Assembly: GCA_030683005.1 (NCBI GenBank)
Contig: JAUXMY010000032.1
Coordinates: forward strand, 1 to 64,000
DNA: 64,000 bases
Direction: 5' to 3'
Source: Caulobacter sp.
Lineage (GTDB): Bacteria; Pseudomonadota; Alphaproteobacteria; Caulobacterales; Caulobacteraceae
Part shown: positions 18,502-27,454 of the stretch, piece after piece
Position numbering within the stretch: position 1 is the stretch's first letter
How the letters are laid out: every line of letters starts with the position of its first letter
Made by a program: the position numbers and the translations under genes
Notes under the pieces: generated by a model
Told to the model about the DNA's origin: nothing
Seen by the model: only the letters and a program-made list of their open reading frames with translations
The model's database searches: none

Positions 18502-19536
18502 TTACGCCGAGACCTTGCCGATCAGGCCGCGCTCATGGAGCAGCTGGGCGATCTGGACGGCATTGAGGGCCGCGCCCTTGCGCAGGTTGTCGGAGACCAC
18601 CCACAGGCTGAGACCGTGCTCGAGGGTCTTGTCGACGCGGATGCGCGAGACGAACACCGGGAACTCGCCCTGGACGTCCTTGGGCGTGGCGTAGCCGCCG
18701 TCCTCGCGCTTGTCGATCACCACAACGCCGGGCGCTTCGCGCAGGATCTCGCGGGCCTCGTCGTCGTCGATGGCGCTCTCGAACTCGATGTTCACGCTCT
18801 CGCCGTGGCCGACGAAGACCGGGACGCGAACCGAGGTGGTCGAGACGCGGATGTTCGGATCGAGGATCTTGTGGGTCTCGTCCGCCATCTTGCGCTCTTC
18901 CTTGGTGTCGCCGCTGTCGTCGTCGAGGAAGACGTCGCACTGCGGGATCACGTTGAAGGCGATCTGCTTGTGGTAGACCTTGGGCGGCGGGGCGCCGAGG
19001 ACGAAGACGCCCTTGGTCTGGTCCCACAGCTCGTCCATGGCCGCCTTGCCGGTGCCGGAGACGGACTGGTAGGTCGACACCACCACCCGCTTGATCCTGG
19101 CCACGTCATGCAGCGGCTTGAGCGCCACCAAGAGGCCCATGGTCGTGCAGTTGGGGTTGGCGATGATGTTCTTCTTGCGGAAGCCCTCGATCGCGTCGGG
19201 GTTCACTTCCGGGATGATCAGCGGCACGTCCGGGTCCATGCGCCAGGTCGAGCTGTTGTCGATGACGATGGCGCCGGCCTTGCCGATCTTCTCCGACCAG
19301 GCCTTGGACACCGTTCCGCCGGCGCTCATCAGCACAATGTCGACGGTCGAGAAGTCGAACTGCTCGATGTCCTCGCACTTGAGGATCTTCTCGCCGAAGG
19401 AGACTTCGACCCCGATGGATTTACGGCTGGCGATCGCGTGAATCTTGTCCACGGGGAAGTTCACTTCCTCGAGGATGTTGAACAGTTCACGGCCCACGTT
19501 GCCCGTGGCGCCGACCACGGCGACCCGGTAACCCAT
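18502..19536 (-). CDS. asd: Aspartate-semialdehyde dehydrogenase
   Basis: 344 residues. Asd reduces beta-aspartyl phosphate to aspartate semialdehyde with NADPH, the branch point for lysine/DAP, methionine and threonine. The NADP site is VAVVGATGNVGREL near the N-terminus, the catalytic Cys is in IANPNCTTMGLL, and SYQSVSGTGKAAMDEL, VGHGESVNIEFE and the catalytic His region (RIRVDKTLEHGLSLW) are present. Its product feeds dapD and dapE, which are encoded near the other end of this window. Confidence 0.96.
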   Translation of the reverse strand: MGYRVAVVGATGNVGRELFNILEEVNFPVDKIHAIASRKSIGVEVSFGEKILKCEDIEQFDFSTVDIVLMSAGGTVSKAWSEKIGKAGAIVIDNSSTWRMDPDVPLIIPEVNPDAIEGFRKKNIIANPNCTTMGLLVALKPLHDVARIKRVVVSTYQSVSGTGKAAMDELWDQTKGVFVLGAPPPKVYHKQIAFNVIPQCDVFLDDDSGDTKEERKMADETHKILDPNIRVSTTSVRVPVFVGHGESVNIEFESAIDDDEAREILREAPGVVVIDKREDGGYATPKDVQGEFPVFVSRIRVDKTLEHGLSLWVVSDNLRKGAALNAVQIAQLLHERGLIGKVSA

Positions 19537-19694
19537 AGAGATATCTCCTGCATAAGGCGGACGGGACGGTTACGCCTGTCGCCCCCGCCATGCAAGGCAA
19601 GGAAACCTCGCACCGCCTTAAGGCCCCCTTTTCAGGCGGTGTTCGTCGGTCCTGCCGCCCCTAGGTTGGGCGTCCCCGACCAAGGAGACTCCCC

Positions 19695-20009
19695 ATGGCC
19701 AAGCTGTTCCTGACCTACAGGCTCAAGCCCGGCGTCAGCGCTGCAACGTTCGAGAGCTGGATCCGCGAGCGCGACTATCCGGCCATGCGCGGCCTCACCC
19801 GGGTGTCGTCCTATGTGAACCACCGCGCAGAGCGGCTGCTGATGGGCGAGGGCGCGCCGTCGATGGACTACATCGAGGTGTTCGACATCCCTGACCTGGA
19901 CGGCTTCGTCGCCCAGGACATGCCCGGCGGCGTGGTCCAGGCGATCATGGGCGAGTTCATGGGCCTGGTGGATAACCCGCAGTTCGTCGTGGCCAGCGAG
20001 GTGGTGTGA
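19695..20009 (+). CDS. REDY-like protein, HapK family
   Basis: 104 residues. The segment FLTYRLKPGVSAATFESWIR followed by ERDYPAMRGL is characteristic of the HapK/REDY-like family, small dimeric alpha/beta-barrel-type proteins first described beside prodigiosin and glycan clusters. The name comes from the RxRDYP motif. The function is unknown. It stands alone and is preceded by a good RBS (AAGGAG). Confidence 0.7.
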   Translation: MAKLFLTYRLKPGVSAATFESWIRERDYPAMRGLTRVSSYVNHRAERLLMGEGAPSMDYIEVFDIPDLDGFVAQDMPGGVVQAIMGEFMGLVDNPQFVVASEVV

Positions 20010-20012
20010 CGG

Positions 20013-20045
20013 CCGGGGACATGTACTGAAGTGCATGTCCCCCGG
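20013..20045. terminator. Bidirectional hairpin between convergent genes
   Basis: CCGGGGACATG and CATGTCCCCCGG pair around a 10-nt loop, with one bulged base, exactly between two convergent genes. No U-tract follows on either strand. Similar GGGACATG palindromes recur between genes in Caulobacterales, so this may also be a dispersed repeat. Confidence 0.6.
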
Positions 20046-20046
20046 T

Positions 20047-20583
20047 TCATTTCGCCGGGCGGTAGATGAAGTCGAAGCTCGGCCCCCAGGTCTTGCCGTC
20101 GTCGGTGGAGGCCTCGCCCAGCTGGCGCACCGCGCCCGCCGGCTCGCGGGTGTAGGTCATCCGCACCAGGGCGTCCTGGCCCGGACCGTTCACGCCCGCC
20201 CAGAAGCCGGTCAGGACCATGGCCTTGCCGTCCCAGCCGCCCTTGAAGTCGACCCGTTCGCCGCCGGACCCGACCCAGGTCTGGCGCCAGCCCTCGGCGG
20301 CCGGACCGCCGACATAGCTGCTCAGGCTGCCGCCATCATTGCCGCTGAGCGGCGCCCAGTTCTCGCGGATGGCGCAGCCGTTGTAGAGGCGCTCGATCAG
20401 GCTGTCGGCGACCTTCCTGTCCGGCTGGGCGGTCGGGTAGACGTCCCATCGGCCGATCCAGAAGTCGAAGGCGCGATGCTCGGCCGAGGCGCAGGCCGGC
20501 GGCGGGGGCGTAGCGGGCAGCGTCTGGGCGAAGGCGGGGTCGGCGGCCAGCAGGGCGGCGGCCAGCGTCAGGCGTCGGATCAT
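20047..20583 (-). CDS. Secreted protein of unknown function (DUF1579-like)
   Basis: 178 residues from ATG 20583 (MIRRLTLAAALLAADPAFAQ), which gives a clean signal peptide; the tracked start seven codons upstream is less likely. The mature protein opens with HRAFDFWIGRWDVYP, a pattern shared with lipocalin-like periplasmic proteins often annotated DUF1579. The function is unknown. Monocistronic. Confidence 0.75.
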   Translation of the reverse strand: MIRRLTLAAALLAADPAFAQTLPATPPPPACASAEHRAFDFWIGRWDVYPTAQPDRKVADSLIERLYNGCAIRENWAPLSGNDGGSLSSYVGGPAAEGWRQTWVGSGGERVDFKGGWDGKAMVLTGFWAGVNGPGQDALVRMTYTREPAGAVRQLGEASTDDGKTWGPSFDFIYRPAK

Positions 20584-20733
20584 GAGGAGTCCTCCCGTCT
20601 TCACCCTACGCCGGGTCGCGACCAGAAACTGTCAGCAGCCCGGGCCGCCGAAACCGCACTACCGGCGGGGTAGTCGACGGGGCGGCGTTCGAGGTCATGA
20701 TGGCCGCTACCCTGCCAGCCAGAGGACCCTGCC

Positions 20734-21123
20734 ATGACCTTCGACATCGCCGCCCTTCCCTTCGCCAGGCTGATGGGGGTGGAGATCACCGCCGCCGACA
20801 AGGACCGCGTCGAGGGCCGGCTGCCGGTCCGCGACGACCTGTGCACGGCGGGCGGCATCCTGCACGGCGGGGCGATGATGGCCTTCGCCGACAGCCTGGG
20901 CGCGGTGGGCGCCTTCCTGAACCTGTCACCGGGAACCCGAACCACGACGCTGGAGAGCAAGACCAACTTCATCGGCGGGGCCAAGGCCGGGACCGTGGTC
21001 ACCGCCGTCTCCACGCCCCTGCATGTGGGCCGCCGCTCCAGCGTCTGGCAGACCCGGCTGGAGGGCGAGGGCGGCAAGCTGGTGGCGCTGATCACCCAGA
21101 CGCAGATGACCATCGAGGGGTGA
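20734..21123 (+). CDS. PaaI-type hotdog thioesterase
   Basis: 129 residues, one hotdog domain. The active-site segment is the PaaI/YbgC-like LCTAGGILHGGAMMAFADSL, followed by TTTLESKTNFIGGAKAGTVV. Family members hydrolyse aryl- or acyl-CoA thioesters as tetramers. The substrate cannot be inferred from the neighbours (a secreted protein and a chemoreceptor). Confidence 0.88.
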   Translation: MTFDIAALPFARLMGVEITAADKDRVEGRLPVRDDLCTAGGILHGGAMMAFADSLGAVGAFLNLSPGTRTTTLESKTNFIGGAKAGTVVTAVSTPLHVGRRSSVWQTRLEGEGGKLVALITQTQMTIEG

Positions 21124-21132
21124 GCGGAGGGC

Positions 21133-22983
21133 TCAGCCCCGCGCGTAGGACGCCAGTCTCGCCCGCGCCGCGTGGACCGGATTGCGGGAGGACTCGGCGG
21201 CGTGGGCGCCGTCGCCGTCACCGACGTTGAAGCGGCCGACCAGGCTGGCCAGCTCGCCGGCCTCGCCCTTCAGGCTGTGGGTGGCGGCGGTCGATTCCTC
21301 GACCATGGCGGCGTTCTGCTGGACCACCTGATCCATCTGGTTCACGGCGGCGTTGACCTCGTGCAGGCCGGTGGCCTGTTCCTGGGCCGAGGCGGCGATC
21401 TCGACGACCAGACGGTCGATGTCGGCGACCTGGGCGACGATTCGGCGCAACGCTTCGCCGGCCTGGCCGACGAGGTCGACCCCGACCTTCACCTGGTCGG
21501 TAGAGGTCGAGATCAGGCCCTTGATCTCCTTTGCCGCCTCGGCCGAGCGCTGGGCCAGGGCCCGCACTTCGGAGGCGACGACCGCGAAGCCCTTGCCGGC
21601 GTCGCCGGCCCTGGCCGCTTCAACGCCGGCGTTGAGGGCCAGCAGGTTGGTCTGGAAGGCGATCTCGTCGATCACGCCGATGATCTGGCTGATCTCGGTG
21701 GAGGAGCTTTCGATCTGGCCCATGGCCGAAACCGCGCGGTCGACGACCTGGCCCGACAGCTCCGCGCCCTTGCGGGCGTCGGCGACCAGGCCGGCCGCAT
21801 CCTTGGCGCCCGAGGCCGTGCGGCGGACCGTGGCGGTGATCTCGTCGAGCGCGGCGGCGGTCTCTTCCAGGCTGGCGGCCTGCTGCTCGGTGCGGCGCGA
21901 CAGGTCGTCGGAGGCCAGGGCGATCTCGTCGGAGCCATTGCGCACGCCGCTGGTCGAGCCGCTGATGGCGCGCAGGGTGTCCTGCAGGCGAGCGGCGGCG
22001 GCGTTGAAGTCTTCCTTCAGCTGGGCGGCCTTGGGGGCGACCGGCGCGGTGATGCGGTAGGTCAGGTCGCCGGCCGACAGGCGCGACAGGGCCTGGGCGA
22101 CCTCGCCGATGGCGTGGGCGTCCTGGGCGGCCTCGTCGGCCTTCTCCCGCTCACGCTGGACCCGTTCCTGCTCGGCGACGCGGCGCTGATCGTCGGCCTC
22201 GCGTTCCAGCCTGATCTTCTCGATGGCGGCGTCCTTGAACACCTGGACGGCGGCGGCCATCTCGCCGATCTCGTCGCGACGGCCGGCGCCGGACACGACC
22301 ACCGAGTGATCGCCGGCGGCGAGCTTGCGCATCACGCGGGTCATGGCGTTGACCGGCGTGGCGATGGCGCGGCTGAGCAGCATGGCCATGGCGACGGCGA
22401 TGCCGATCGAGGCCAGTCCGCCGACGACGAGGGCGATCGTGGCCGTTGCCCGGGCGGCGTCGCGCTCGGCGCTGCTGCGCTCGGCGTGGTCGGTGGCCGC
22501 CTTGGCGATGGCGTTCCTGGGTTCGCGGATGGGCTTGAAGGACGGCTGGCCGGCCAGGGCGCGGGCCTCCTCGAGCGTGGCCGGGTCCTTGGCCAGGGCC
22601 AGGATCCGGTCGCCATTGGTCTCGCGCCAGGTCGCGACCGCCTTGCGCATATCCTGGACGCGCGCCTTCTGCTCGGGCAGCTGTGTGGTGGCCTCGAACT
22701 CGTCCAGACCCCTGGCGACCAGCCCCATGGTCTCGGCATAATCGTCGAGCTGGCTGGTCTGGACCGGATTGGCAACAAAGGCGCGCATCGAGTTCTGGCT
22801 GTCGGTCATGTTGAGCATGATCGTCTCGAGCGTGGTCAACAGCCGCAGGCTGCGCTGCGAGACGTCCGCCGCCTCGCCCATCTTCTGTACGCTGAAGAAC
22901 AGCACGGACGAAGAGGCCGTCAGGACGATGATCATCGCCGCGAAGGCGACCATCAGCTTGGTCGTGATCCTGAGATTGTTCAT
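21133..22983 (-). CDS. Methyl-accepting chemotaxis protein
   Basis: 616 residues. Helix one is residues about 8-30 ([22 protein letters not shown]) and helix two about 183-204; between them is a four-helix-bundle-type sensor of about 150 residues. A HAMP domain ([20 protein letters not shown]) and a second HAMP-like segment ([13 protein letters not shown]) follow, then the signalling tip [20 protein letters not shown] and [16 protein letters not shown]. There is no CheR-binding pentapeptide at the C-terminus (ends LASYARG). The ligand is unknown and no other che gene is nearby. Confidence 0.95.
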   Translation of the reverse strand: MNNLRITTKLMVAFAAMIIVLTASSSVLFFSVQKMGEAADVSQRSLRLLTTLETIMLNMTDSQNSMRAFVANPVQTSQLDDYAETMGLVARGLDEFEATTQLPEQKARVQDMRKAVATWRETNGDRILALAKDPATLEEARALAGQPSFKPIREPRNAIAKAATDHAERSSAERDAARATATIALVVGGLASIGIAVAMAMLLSRAIATPVNAMTRVMRKLAAGDHSVVVSGAGRRDEIGEMAAAVQVFKDAAIEKIRLEREADDQRRVAEQERVQREREKADEAAQDAHAIGEVAQALSRLSAGDLTYRITAPVAPKAAQLKEDFNAAAARLQDTLRAISGSTSGVRNGSDEIALASDDLSRRTEQQAASLEETAAALDEITATVRRTASGAKDAAGLVADARKGAELSGQVVDRAVSAMGQIESSSTEISQIIGVIDEIAFQTNLLALNAGVEAARAGDAGKGFAVVASEVRALAQRSAEAAKEIKGLISTSTDQVKVGVDLVGQAGEALRRIVAQVADIDRLVVEIAASAQEQATGLHEVNAAVNQMDQVVQQNAAMVEESTAATHSLKGEAGELASLVGRFNVGDGDGAHAAESSRNPVHAARARLASYARG

Positions 22984-23148
22984 GTCGCCTGCCTTGATCC
23001 GGGCGGCGACGCGACCAGAAGCGCCTACCGCAGACTCCGGTCTTCAGGCAGTTTGGTTAACCAACAGTCTCCGAGGGTTTCGGAATCGAGAAAAAACCGA
23101 TGCTGAACAAGGCGTCATGGAACACTGTTCTCAAATCGGAAAATTGCT

Positions 23149-23862
23149 TCAAGCAAACCAGCGCGCCCGATATGCATTCATCGCCGTCGTCCCCAGCTGT
23201 TCGATCAGACGAAAATTGACGATAGCCCCGATTGGCGCGCCGACCACCGGCAACAGCTGCGCGAGCTTTGCCAGGTCGATGTAGTCCCGGTATTCCTGCT
23301 GGAAGCGCCGCCAGTCGAAATCGGCCGGCGTGGCAGGCTGGTCGTCGCCGGTCAGCCGTTCGTACACGTCCCGGCGATGGTCCGGGCTGGAGAAGGCCAG
23401 CTGGAAGATCGACAGGATGTAGAGGCGCTCGCGCCACGCCTGCCCGTCATGGCCGTAGAGGGCGGCGATCTCGAACAGCAGCTTGATCTTGATGGCGATC
23501 AGCGCCGGGAAGTCGGCCGCCGCCAGCAGGAAGCCGCCGGCCCCGGCCACCCCGCCCTCGACCGTCGCCACATTGCGGTAGCCGTCTATGGCCTTGCGGA
23601 CCAGCGCCTCGCGCTGCGCCAGCGTCAGGCCGGCGCGGGGCGGCGGCGTGACGAAGTCGGACCCGACCAGAATGCCGCGGGTCATCTGTTCAATGACCTT
23701 GCTGACCGCCTGGTGGACCTTTTCCGGGATCAGATTGTTGATCCGCGTCTGCAGTCCCTTGGCCGCCGCCTGCAAAGCCGACGGCGGCTTCACCATCGCC
23801 TCGCGCCAGGCGGCGAGCTCGGCGCGGGCGGTTTGCTCATGCAGCTCGGAGGCGGTGGTCAT
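23149..23862 (-). CDS. EcsC-family protein
   Basis: 237 residues. The EcsC pattern includes IDGYRNVATVEGGVAGAGGF, LLAAADFPALIAIKIKLLFE, IAALYGHDGQAWRERLYILS and a C-terminal VGAPIGAIVNFRLIEQLG. The family is named from a Bacillus ABC-transporter neighbour. Its function is unknown, but it is membrane-associated and helical. Monocistronic, divergent from bioB. Confidence 0.88.
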   Translation of the reverse strand: MTTASELHEQTARAELAAWREAMVKPPSALQAAAKGLQTRINNLIPEKVHQAVSKVIEQMTRGILVGSDFVTPPPRAGLTLAQREALVRKAIDGYRNVATVEGGVAGAGGFLLAAADFPALIAIKIKLLFEIAALYGHDGQAWRERLYILSIFQLAFSSPDHRRDVYERLTGDDQPATPADFDWRRFQQEYRDYIDLAKLAQLLPVVGAPIGAIVNFRLIEQLGTTAMNAYRARWFA

Positions 23863-23954
23863 CGGAGAGGTTATGCCTCAGGCGCGGCGCTATAGACAGG
23901 CGCCCGTCCTTCCGCACGGGGGTGGACGGGCGGTGGCCAAGCCATCGCCTCGCT

Positions 23955-23962
23955 GCTAGATC
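23955..23962 (+). promoter_or_regulatory. Candidate -10 box of bioB
   Basis: GCTAGATC matches the Caulobacter -10 consensus GCTANAWC exactly, 28 bp before the bioB ATG. No convincing -35 was found, and a second GCTATAGAC lies about 66 bp further upstream. Confidence 0.3.
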
Positions 23963-23989
23963 GCACAGCATCCGCAAGGAGAGACGCCC

Positions 23990-24988
23990 ATGAACGCCCC
24001 CGTCCGCTTCGCCGATCCCGCCCTGCCGCGCCACGACTGGACGCGCGAGGAGGTCGAGGCGCTGTTTGACCTGCCGTTCATGGATCTGGTCTTCCAGGCC
24101 GCCCAGGTTCACCGGCGCTGGTTTGATCCGAGCGAGATCCAGCTGAGCCAGCTGCTGTCGATCAAGACCGGCGGCTGCGCCGAGAACTGCGGCTACTGCA
24201 GCCAGTCGGCGTCATTCAACACCGGCCTGAAGGCCGAGAAGCTGATGGACCTCGACACCGTCGTGGTCGCCGCCCGGGCCGCCAGGGCCGGCGGAGCGCA
24301 GCGCTTCTGCATGGGCGCCGCCTGGCGCGACCTGAAGGACCGCGACCTGCCCAGGGTCGCCGAGATGATCACCGAGGTTAAGGCCTTGGGTCTGGAGACC
24401 TGCGTCACCCTGGGCATGCTCAAGGCCGAGCAGGCCGTGGCCCTGAAGGACGCCGGTCTCGACTACTACAACCACAACCTCGACACCTCGCCGGAGTACT
24501 ACGACAAGGTCGTCACCACCCGCACCTACGACGACCGGCTCGACACGCTGCGGCACGTTCGCGACGCCGGCATCTCGACCTGCTGCGGCGGCATTGTCGG
24601 CATGGGCGAGAGCCGCGCCGACCGCGCCAGCTTCCTGCACCAGCTGGCCACCCTGCCGGTTCATCCCGACAGCCTGCCGGTCAACGCCCTGGTTCCGGTC
24701 GGCGGTACGCCGCTGGGCGACATGATCAAGCGGGAGGGCGAGATCGATCCCATCGAGTTCGTCCGCACCGTCGCCGTCGCCCGGCTGGTCTGCCCCAAAT
24801 CGATGGTCCGCCTGTCGGCCGGCCGCGACGACATGAGCCGCGAGACCCAGGCCCTCTGCTTCCTGGCCGGCGCCAACTCGATCTTCGTCGGCGGCAAGCT
24901 GCTGACCACCCCGCTGCCGGGCCAGGACGAGGACAGCCTGCTGATGAAGGACCTGGGCCTGCGGCCGTTCGGGGAAGCCTGCGCCTGA
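23990..24988 (+). CDS. bioB: Biotin synthase
   Basis: 332 residues, a radical-SAM enzyme that inserts sulfur into dethiobiotin. The radical SAM triad is in [15 protein letters not shown], and the [2Fe-2S]-side residues and substrate site appear in [44 protein letters not shown] and [16 protein letters not shown] 23990 follows AAGGAGAG by 6 bp. The gene stands alone; no other bio genes lie in the window. Confidence 0.97.
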   Translation: MNAPVRFADPALPRHDWTREEVEALFDLPFMDLVFQAAQVHRRWFDPSEIQLSQLLSIKTGGCAENCGYCSQSASFNTGLKAEKLMDLDTVVVAARAARAGGAQRFCMGAAWRDLKDRDLPRVAEMITEVKALGLETCVTLGMLKAEQAVALKDAGLDYYNHNLDTSPEYYDKVVTTRTYDDRLDTLRHVRDAGISTCCGGIVGMGESRADRASFLHQLATLPVHPDSLPVNALVPVGGTPLGDMIKREGEIDPIEFVRTVAVARLVCPKSMVRLSAGRDDMSRETQALCFLAGANSIFVGGKLLTTPLPGQDEDSLLMKDLGLRPFGEACA

Positions 24989-24993
24989 TCTTG

Positions 24994-25017
24994 CAATTGT
25001 ACGAATTTCTGTACATA
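24994..25017. promoter_or_regulatory. YefM-YoeB-type operator with two TGTAC cores
   Basis: TGTACG (24998) and TGTACA (25010) are separated by 12 bp centre to centre, just upstream of the antitoxin gene. In E. coli the yefM-yoeB operator has long and short palindromes with TGTACA cores at the same spacing. The first core here is one base off. Confidence 0.65.
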
Positions 25018-25039
25018 TTCCATCGGAAGGAGGCCTCCG

Positions 25040-25294
25040 ATGGATGTGCTCAGCTATTCAGACACCCGCGCCAACCTGAAGGGCGTGATGGATCGGGTGG
25101 TGGAAGACCGCCAGCCGATCGTCATCACCCGGCAGAAGGCGGAAGCCGTGGTCATGGTCTCGTTGGCCGACTGGAACGCCATGGAAGAGACGCTTCATCT
25201 CCTCTCCAGCGCCAAGAACGCGGCGCGGCTTCGCGAGGCCATCGCTGAACTCGATGCCGGCAAGGGTGTTGAACGCGAACTCGTCGAGCCGTGA
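25040..25294 (+). CDS. yefM: Antitoxin, Phd/YefM family
   Basis: 84 residues. The N-terminal DNA-binding region is typical: MDVLSYSDTRANLKGVMDRV followed by PIVITRQKAEAVVMVSLADW, and the C-terminal half (ETLHLLSSAKNAARLREAIA) is the toxin-binding tail. It overlaps the toxin gene by 4 bp. An RBS-like GGAGG precedes the ATG. The upstream TGTAC cores support autoregulation. Confidence 0.9.
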   Translation: MDVLSYSDTRANLKGVMDRVVEDRQPIVITRQKAEAVVMVSLADWNAMEETLHLLSSAKNAARLREAIAELDAGKGVERELVEP

Positions 25295-25557
25295 AGCTGG
25301 TCTTCGCCGAGCGGGCTTGGGAAGACTACCTCCACTGGCAGGCAAATGACCCGAACATCCTTGAGCGTCTGAATGGACTGATCAAGGAATGCAGGCGCAC
25401 GCCGTTCAAGGGGACTGGCAAGCCAGAGCCCCTCAAAGGCGACCTCAAGGGTCTTTGGTCCCGGCGCATTACGCTGGAGGACAGGCTCGTCTATCGCGTC
25501 TCCGGTACGGGAAACGAGCAGCTTCTGGAAATCGTCCAATGCCGTCTACACTACTGA
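25291..25557 (+). CDS. yoeB: Toxin, Txe/YoeB family mRNA interferase
   Basis: 88 residues from GTG 25291. YoeB-type RelE-fold toxins cut mRNA in the ribosomal A site. Family segments: VFAERAWEDYLHWQ at the N-terminus, KECRRTPFKGTGKPEPLKGD, LWSRRITLEDRLVYRV and the C-terminal IVQCRLHY, which carries the usual terminal catalytic region (His, Tyr). It appears intact and coupled to the antitoxin. Confidence 0.92.
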   Translation: MKLVFAERAWEDYLHWQANDPNILERLNGLIKECRRTPFKGTGKPEPLKGDLKGLWSRRITLEDRLVYRVSGTGNEQLLEIVQCRLHY

Positions 25558-25571
25558 CCAGGGGAGAGCTT

Positions 25572-26099
25572 ATGAGCCGCGTCTTCGGGAAGGTCTGCCA
25601 GAACGGCTACGTCGTCCGCGACATCGAGGCGGCGATGACCCACTGGATCGAGGTCATGGGCGTCGGCCCCTGGTTCTACATCGAGGACGTGAAGACCGAC
25701 TGGTTCACCCACCGCGGCCAGCCGTCGGATGTGAAGATGTCCATCGCGCTCGCCAACTCCGGCGACCTGCAGATCGAGCTGATCCAGCAGCGCAATGATG
25801 CGCCCTCAATGTACAAGGAGTTCCTCGACGCCGGCCTCGAGGGCCTGCAGCACATGAGCTATTGGACGACCGACTATCAGGGCCTCTACGACAAGGCCCT
25901 GTCGCTCGGCTACCGCGTCGGCCACGAGGGCCAGATCGGCGGCGAGCAGGGCCGGTTCGCCTACTTCGACACCCAGGCGCACCCGGGCACGGTGATCGAG
26001 ATCTCCGACATCAGCGGGACGAAGGGGCGGACCTTCGCGCATATCCGCCGCGCGGCGGAGGGCTGGGACGGGTCGGAGCCGATCAGGTTCTTCCGGTAG
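25572..26099 (+). CDS. VOC-family protein (methylmalonyl-CoA epimerase-like)
   Basis: 175 residues from ATG 25572, preceded by GGGGAG; the longer tracked frame covers the toxin gene. One VOC pair: GYVVRDIEAAMTHWIEVMGV at the N-terminus and AYFDTQAHPGTVIEISD near the C-terminus, giving likely metal residues H and E. The fold matches glyoxalase_4 / epimerase-like proteins. No operon partner suggests a substrate. Confidence 0.82.
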   Translation: MSRVFGKVCQNGYVVRDIEAAMTHWIEVMGVGPWFYIEDVKTDWFTHRGQPSDVKMSIALANSGDLQIELIQQRNDAPSMYKEFLDAGLEGLQHMSYWTTDYQGLYDKALSLGYRVGHEGQIGGEQGRFAYFDTQAHPGTVIEISDISGTKGRTFAHIRRAAEGWDGSEPIRFFR

Positions 26100-26119
26100 G
26101 GGCCGCTTAGGCGCTCTGC

Positions 26120-26242
26120 GTCCTTCGCGACGCGGCTCTGCCGCTCCTCAGGATGACGAATGGGAGAGGGCTGCAAAATCTCGTCTTCCAACTGAGCTCG
26201 TCATGGTGAGGAGCGAGCTCTCGGGCGAGCGTCGCGAACCAC
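26120..26242. repeat. Inverted pair of dispersed repeats, TCGTCAT..TGAGGAGCG type
   Basis: The right arm (26198-26242) reads TCGTCATggTGAGGAGCG ... GTCGCGAAccAC. The left arm (26120-26159) is its reverse complement, with a shorter centre. The two could form a long hairpin. The CATCCTGAGGAGC-type sequence is a known intergenic repeat in many Alphaproteobacteria. It fills the space between the VOC gene and the HPr gene. Confidence 0.65.
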
Positions 26243-26251
26243 GCAATGCCC

Positions 26252-26524
26252 CTACCGCTCCTCGTCGAACCGGTTGGTCACCAGCGCGCACAGGGCTTCC
26301 AGCGCCGCCTCGGCCTCTTCGCCCTCGGCGACGATCTCGATGGTCGAGCCGATGCCGGCGGCCAGCATCATCAGGCCCATGATCGAGCGGGCGTCGACGG
26401 TGGAGCCGTCGCGGCTGACCTGGACCTCGGCGTCGAAGCTCGCCGCCAGCTTGACGAACTTGGCCGAGGCGCGGGCGTGCAGCCCCCGCTCATTGATGAT
26501 CTCGACCGTGCGCTTCAGGCTCAT
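26252..26524 (-). CDS. Phosphocarrier protein HPr (PtsH/NPr type)
   Basis: 90 residues from ATG 26524; the 173-residue tracked frame reads through the EIIA gene and is wrong. The phosphorylated His is in the motif ERGLHARASAKFV, and the regulatory Ser in VDARSIMGLMMLAAG is the target of HPr kinase. It overlaps the EIIA gene by 4 bp. With EIIA and HprK it forms an incomplete PTS without permeases here, as in other Alphaproteobacteria where it acts in regulation. Confidence 0.94.
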   Translation of the reverse strand: MSLKRTVEIINERGLHARASAKFVKLAASFDAEVQVSRDGSTVDARSIMGLMMLAAGIGSTIEIVAEGEEAEAALEALCALVTNRFDEER

Positions 26525-26925
26525 TTCTCGCCGGCCAGCACGTAGGAGGCGACGGAGATGTACTTGCGGCCGGCTTCCTGGGCGTGGTGCACGCACTCTT
26601 CCAGGCTCATGCGGGTGCGCAGGGACGCCAGCTTGATCAGCATGGGCAGGTTCAGGCCGGCGATGACCTCGGCCCGGGTCTGTTCCATGACGCTGATGGC
26701 AAGGTTGCTGGGCGTGCCGCCGAACATGTCGGTGAGCAGGATGACGCCCGCGCCGGTATCCACGGCGGCGCACGCCTTCAGGATGTCCCTGCGGCGCTTT
26801 TCCATGTCGTCGTCGGGGCCGATGCAGATGGCCTGCACCGCGTCCTGCGGCCCGACCACATGCTCCATGGCGAAGATGAACTCTTCCGCCAGCCGACCGT
26901 GTGTAACGATCACGAGCCCAATCAT
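26521..26925 (-). CDS. PTS mannose-type EIIA component
   Basis: 134 residues from ATG 26925; the tracked start would be a TTG four codons upstream. The active-site His is in IGLVIVTHGRLAEEF, and GVILLTDMFGGTPSNLAI is the usual EIIA-Man motif. No IIB, IIC or IID partner is present, so it probably has a regulatory role, as in other Alphaproteobacteria. It overlaps the HPr gene. Confidence 0.93.
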   Translation of the reverse strand: MIGLVIVTHGRLAEEFIFAMEHVVGPQDAVQAICIGPDDDMEKRRRDILKACAAVDTGAGVILLTDMFGGTPSNLAISVMEQTRAEVIAGLNLPMLIKLASLRTRMSLEECVHHAQEAGRKYISVASYVLAGEK

Positions 26926-27019
26926 CAGAGGGCCCAACGCCTTGTCATGATCAAACCGGGTATCCCCTGCCCGTCAGCCTCGCGGCGGGAGGAGGCCGCG
27001 AAGGGGCTAGATACGCCCG

Positions 27020-27454
27020 TTAATGTCCGTGTCCAAGATGCTCTATGAGGCGACGTAACTTCGCAGGGGCCGCGCGGTCAAAAGGCCACAGGGAACGGAT
27101 GGGGACCGGGCCGGCGGGCAGGTCCAGGGTCTCGCCCGCCGGCATCCGCTCCACCGCCTCGGGCGAGCCCTCGCAGCGCACCGCCAGCACAATGGGACAG
27201 AAGGGCAGGGCCGCCACCGGCAACACCCCTGCCCCCCGGGACTCCATAAGGGCGTGGAGCGCGTCCGGCGCGCGGCCGAAGGTGCGACCGCCGGAGGTCC
27301 AGACCAGCACCCGGTCATCGGCGACCAACCGGAAACCCTCGTCCATCGCCCGCAGCGCCAGATCGCTTTTGCCTGACCCGGAGGGCCCCTCGATCAGGAC
27401 GCCGCGCCACTCGCGGCCGATGCGCAGCGCGATCAGCCCCGCGTGGCGGATCAC
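27020..27454 (-). CDS. hprK: HPr kinase/phosphorylase, short alphaproteobacterial form
   Basis: 144 residues, GTG start overlapping chvG by 4 bp. Only the catalytic domain is present: Walker A GPSGSGKSDLALRAMDEG, then LVADDRV and the C-terminal region. The N-terminal domain of the Gram-positive enzyme is missing, which is normal for Alphaproteobacteria (about 145 residues). It phosphorylates the Ser of HPr. The genes for EIIA and HPr follow on the same strand after about 95 bp. Confidence 0.93.
   Translation of the reverse strand: MIRHAGLIALRIGREWRGVLIEGPSGSGKSDLALRAMDEGFRLVADDRVLVWTSGGRTFGRAPDALHALMESRGAGVLPVAALPFCPIVLAVRCEGSPEAVERMPAGETLDLPAGPVPIRSLWPFDRAAPAKLRRLIEHLGHGH

Noticed and set aside
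20013-20045. Toxin-antitoxin or CRISPR-like repeat at the GGGACATG hairpin
   Set aside because: Only a single palindrome between convergent genes, with no repeat array.
21172-23106. 644-residue plus ORF opposite the chemoreceptor
   Set aside because: Antisense shadow of the MCP gene, low-complexity Gly/Asp/Leu composition and no start context.
26252-26773. 173-residue extended HPr frame
   Set aside because: Reads through EIIA in another frame; normal 90-residue HPr begins at 26524.
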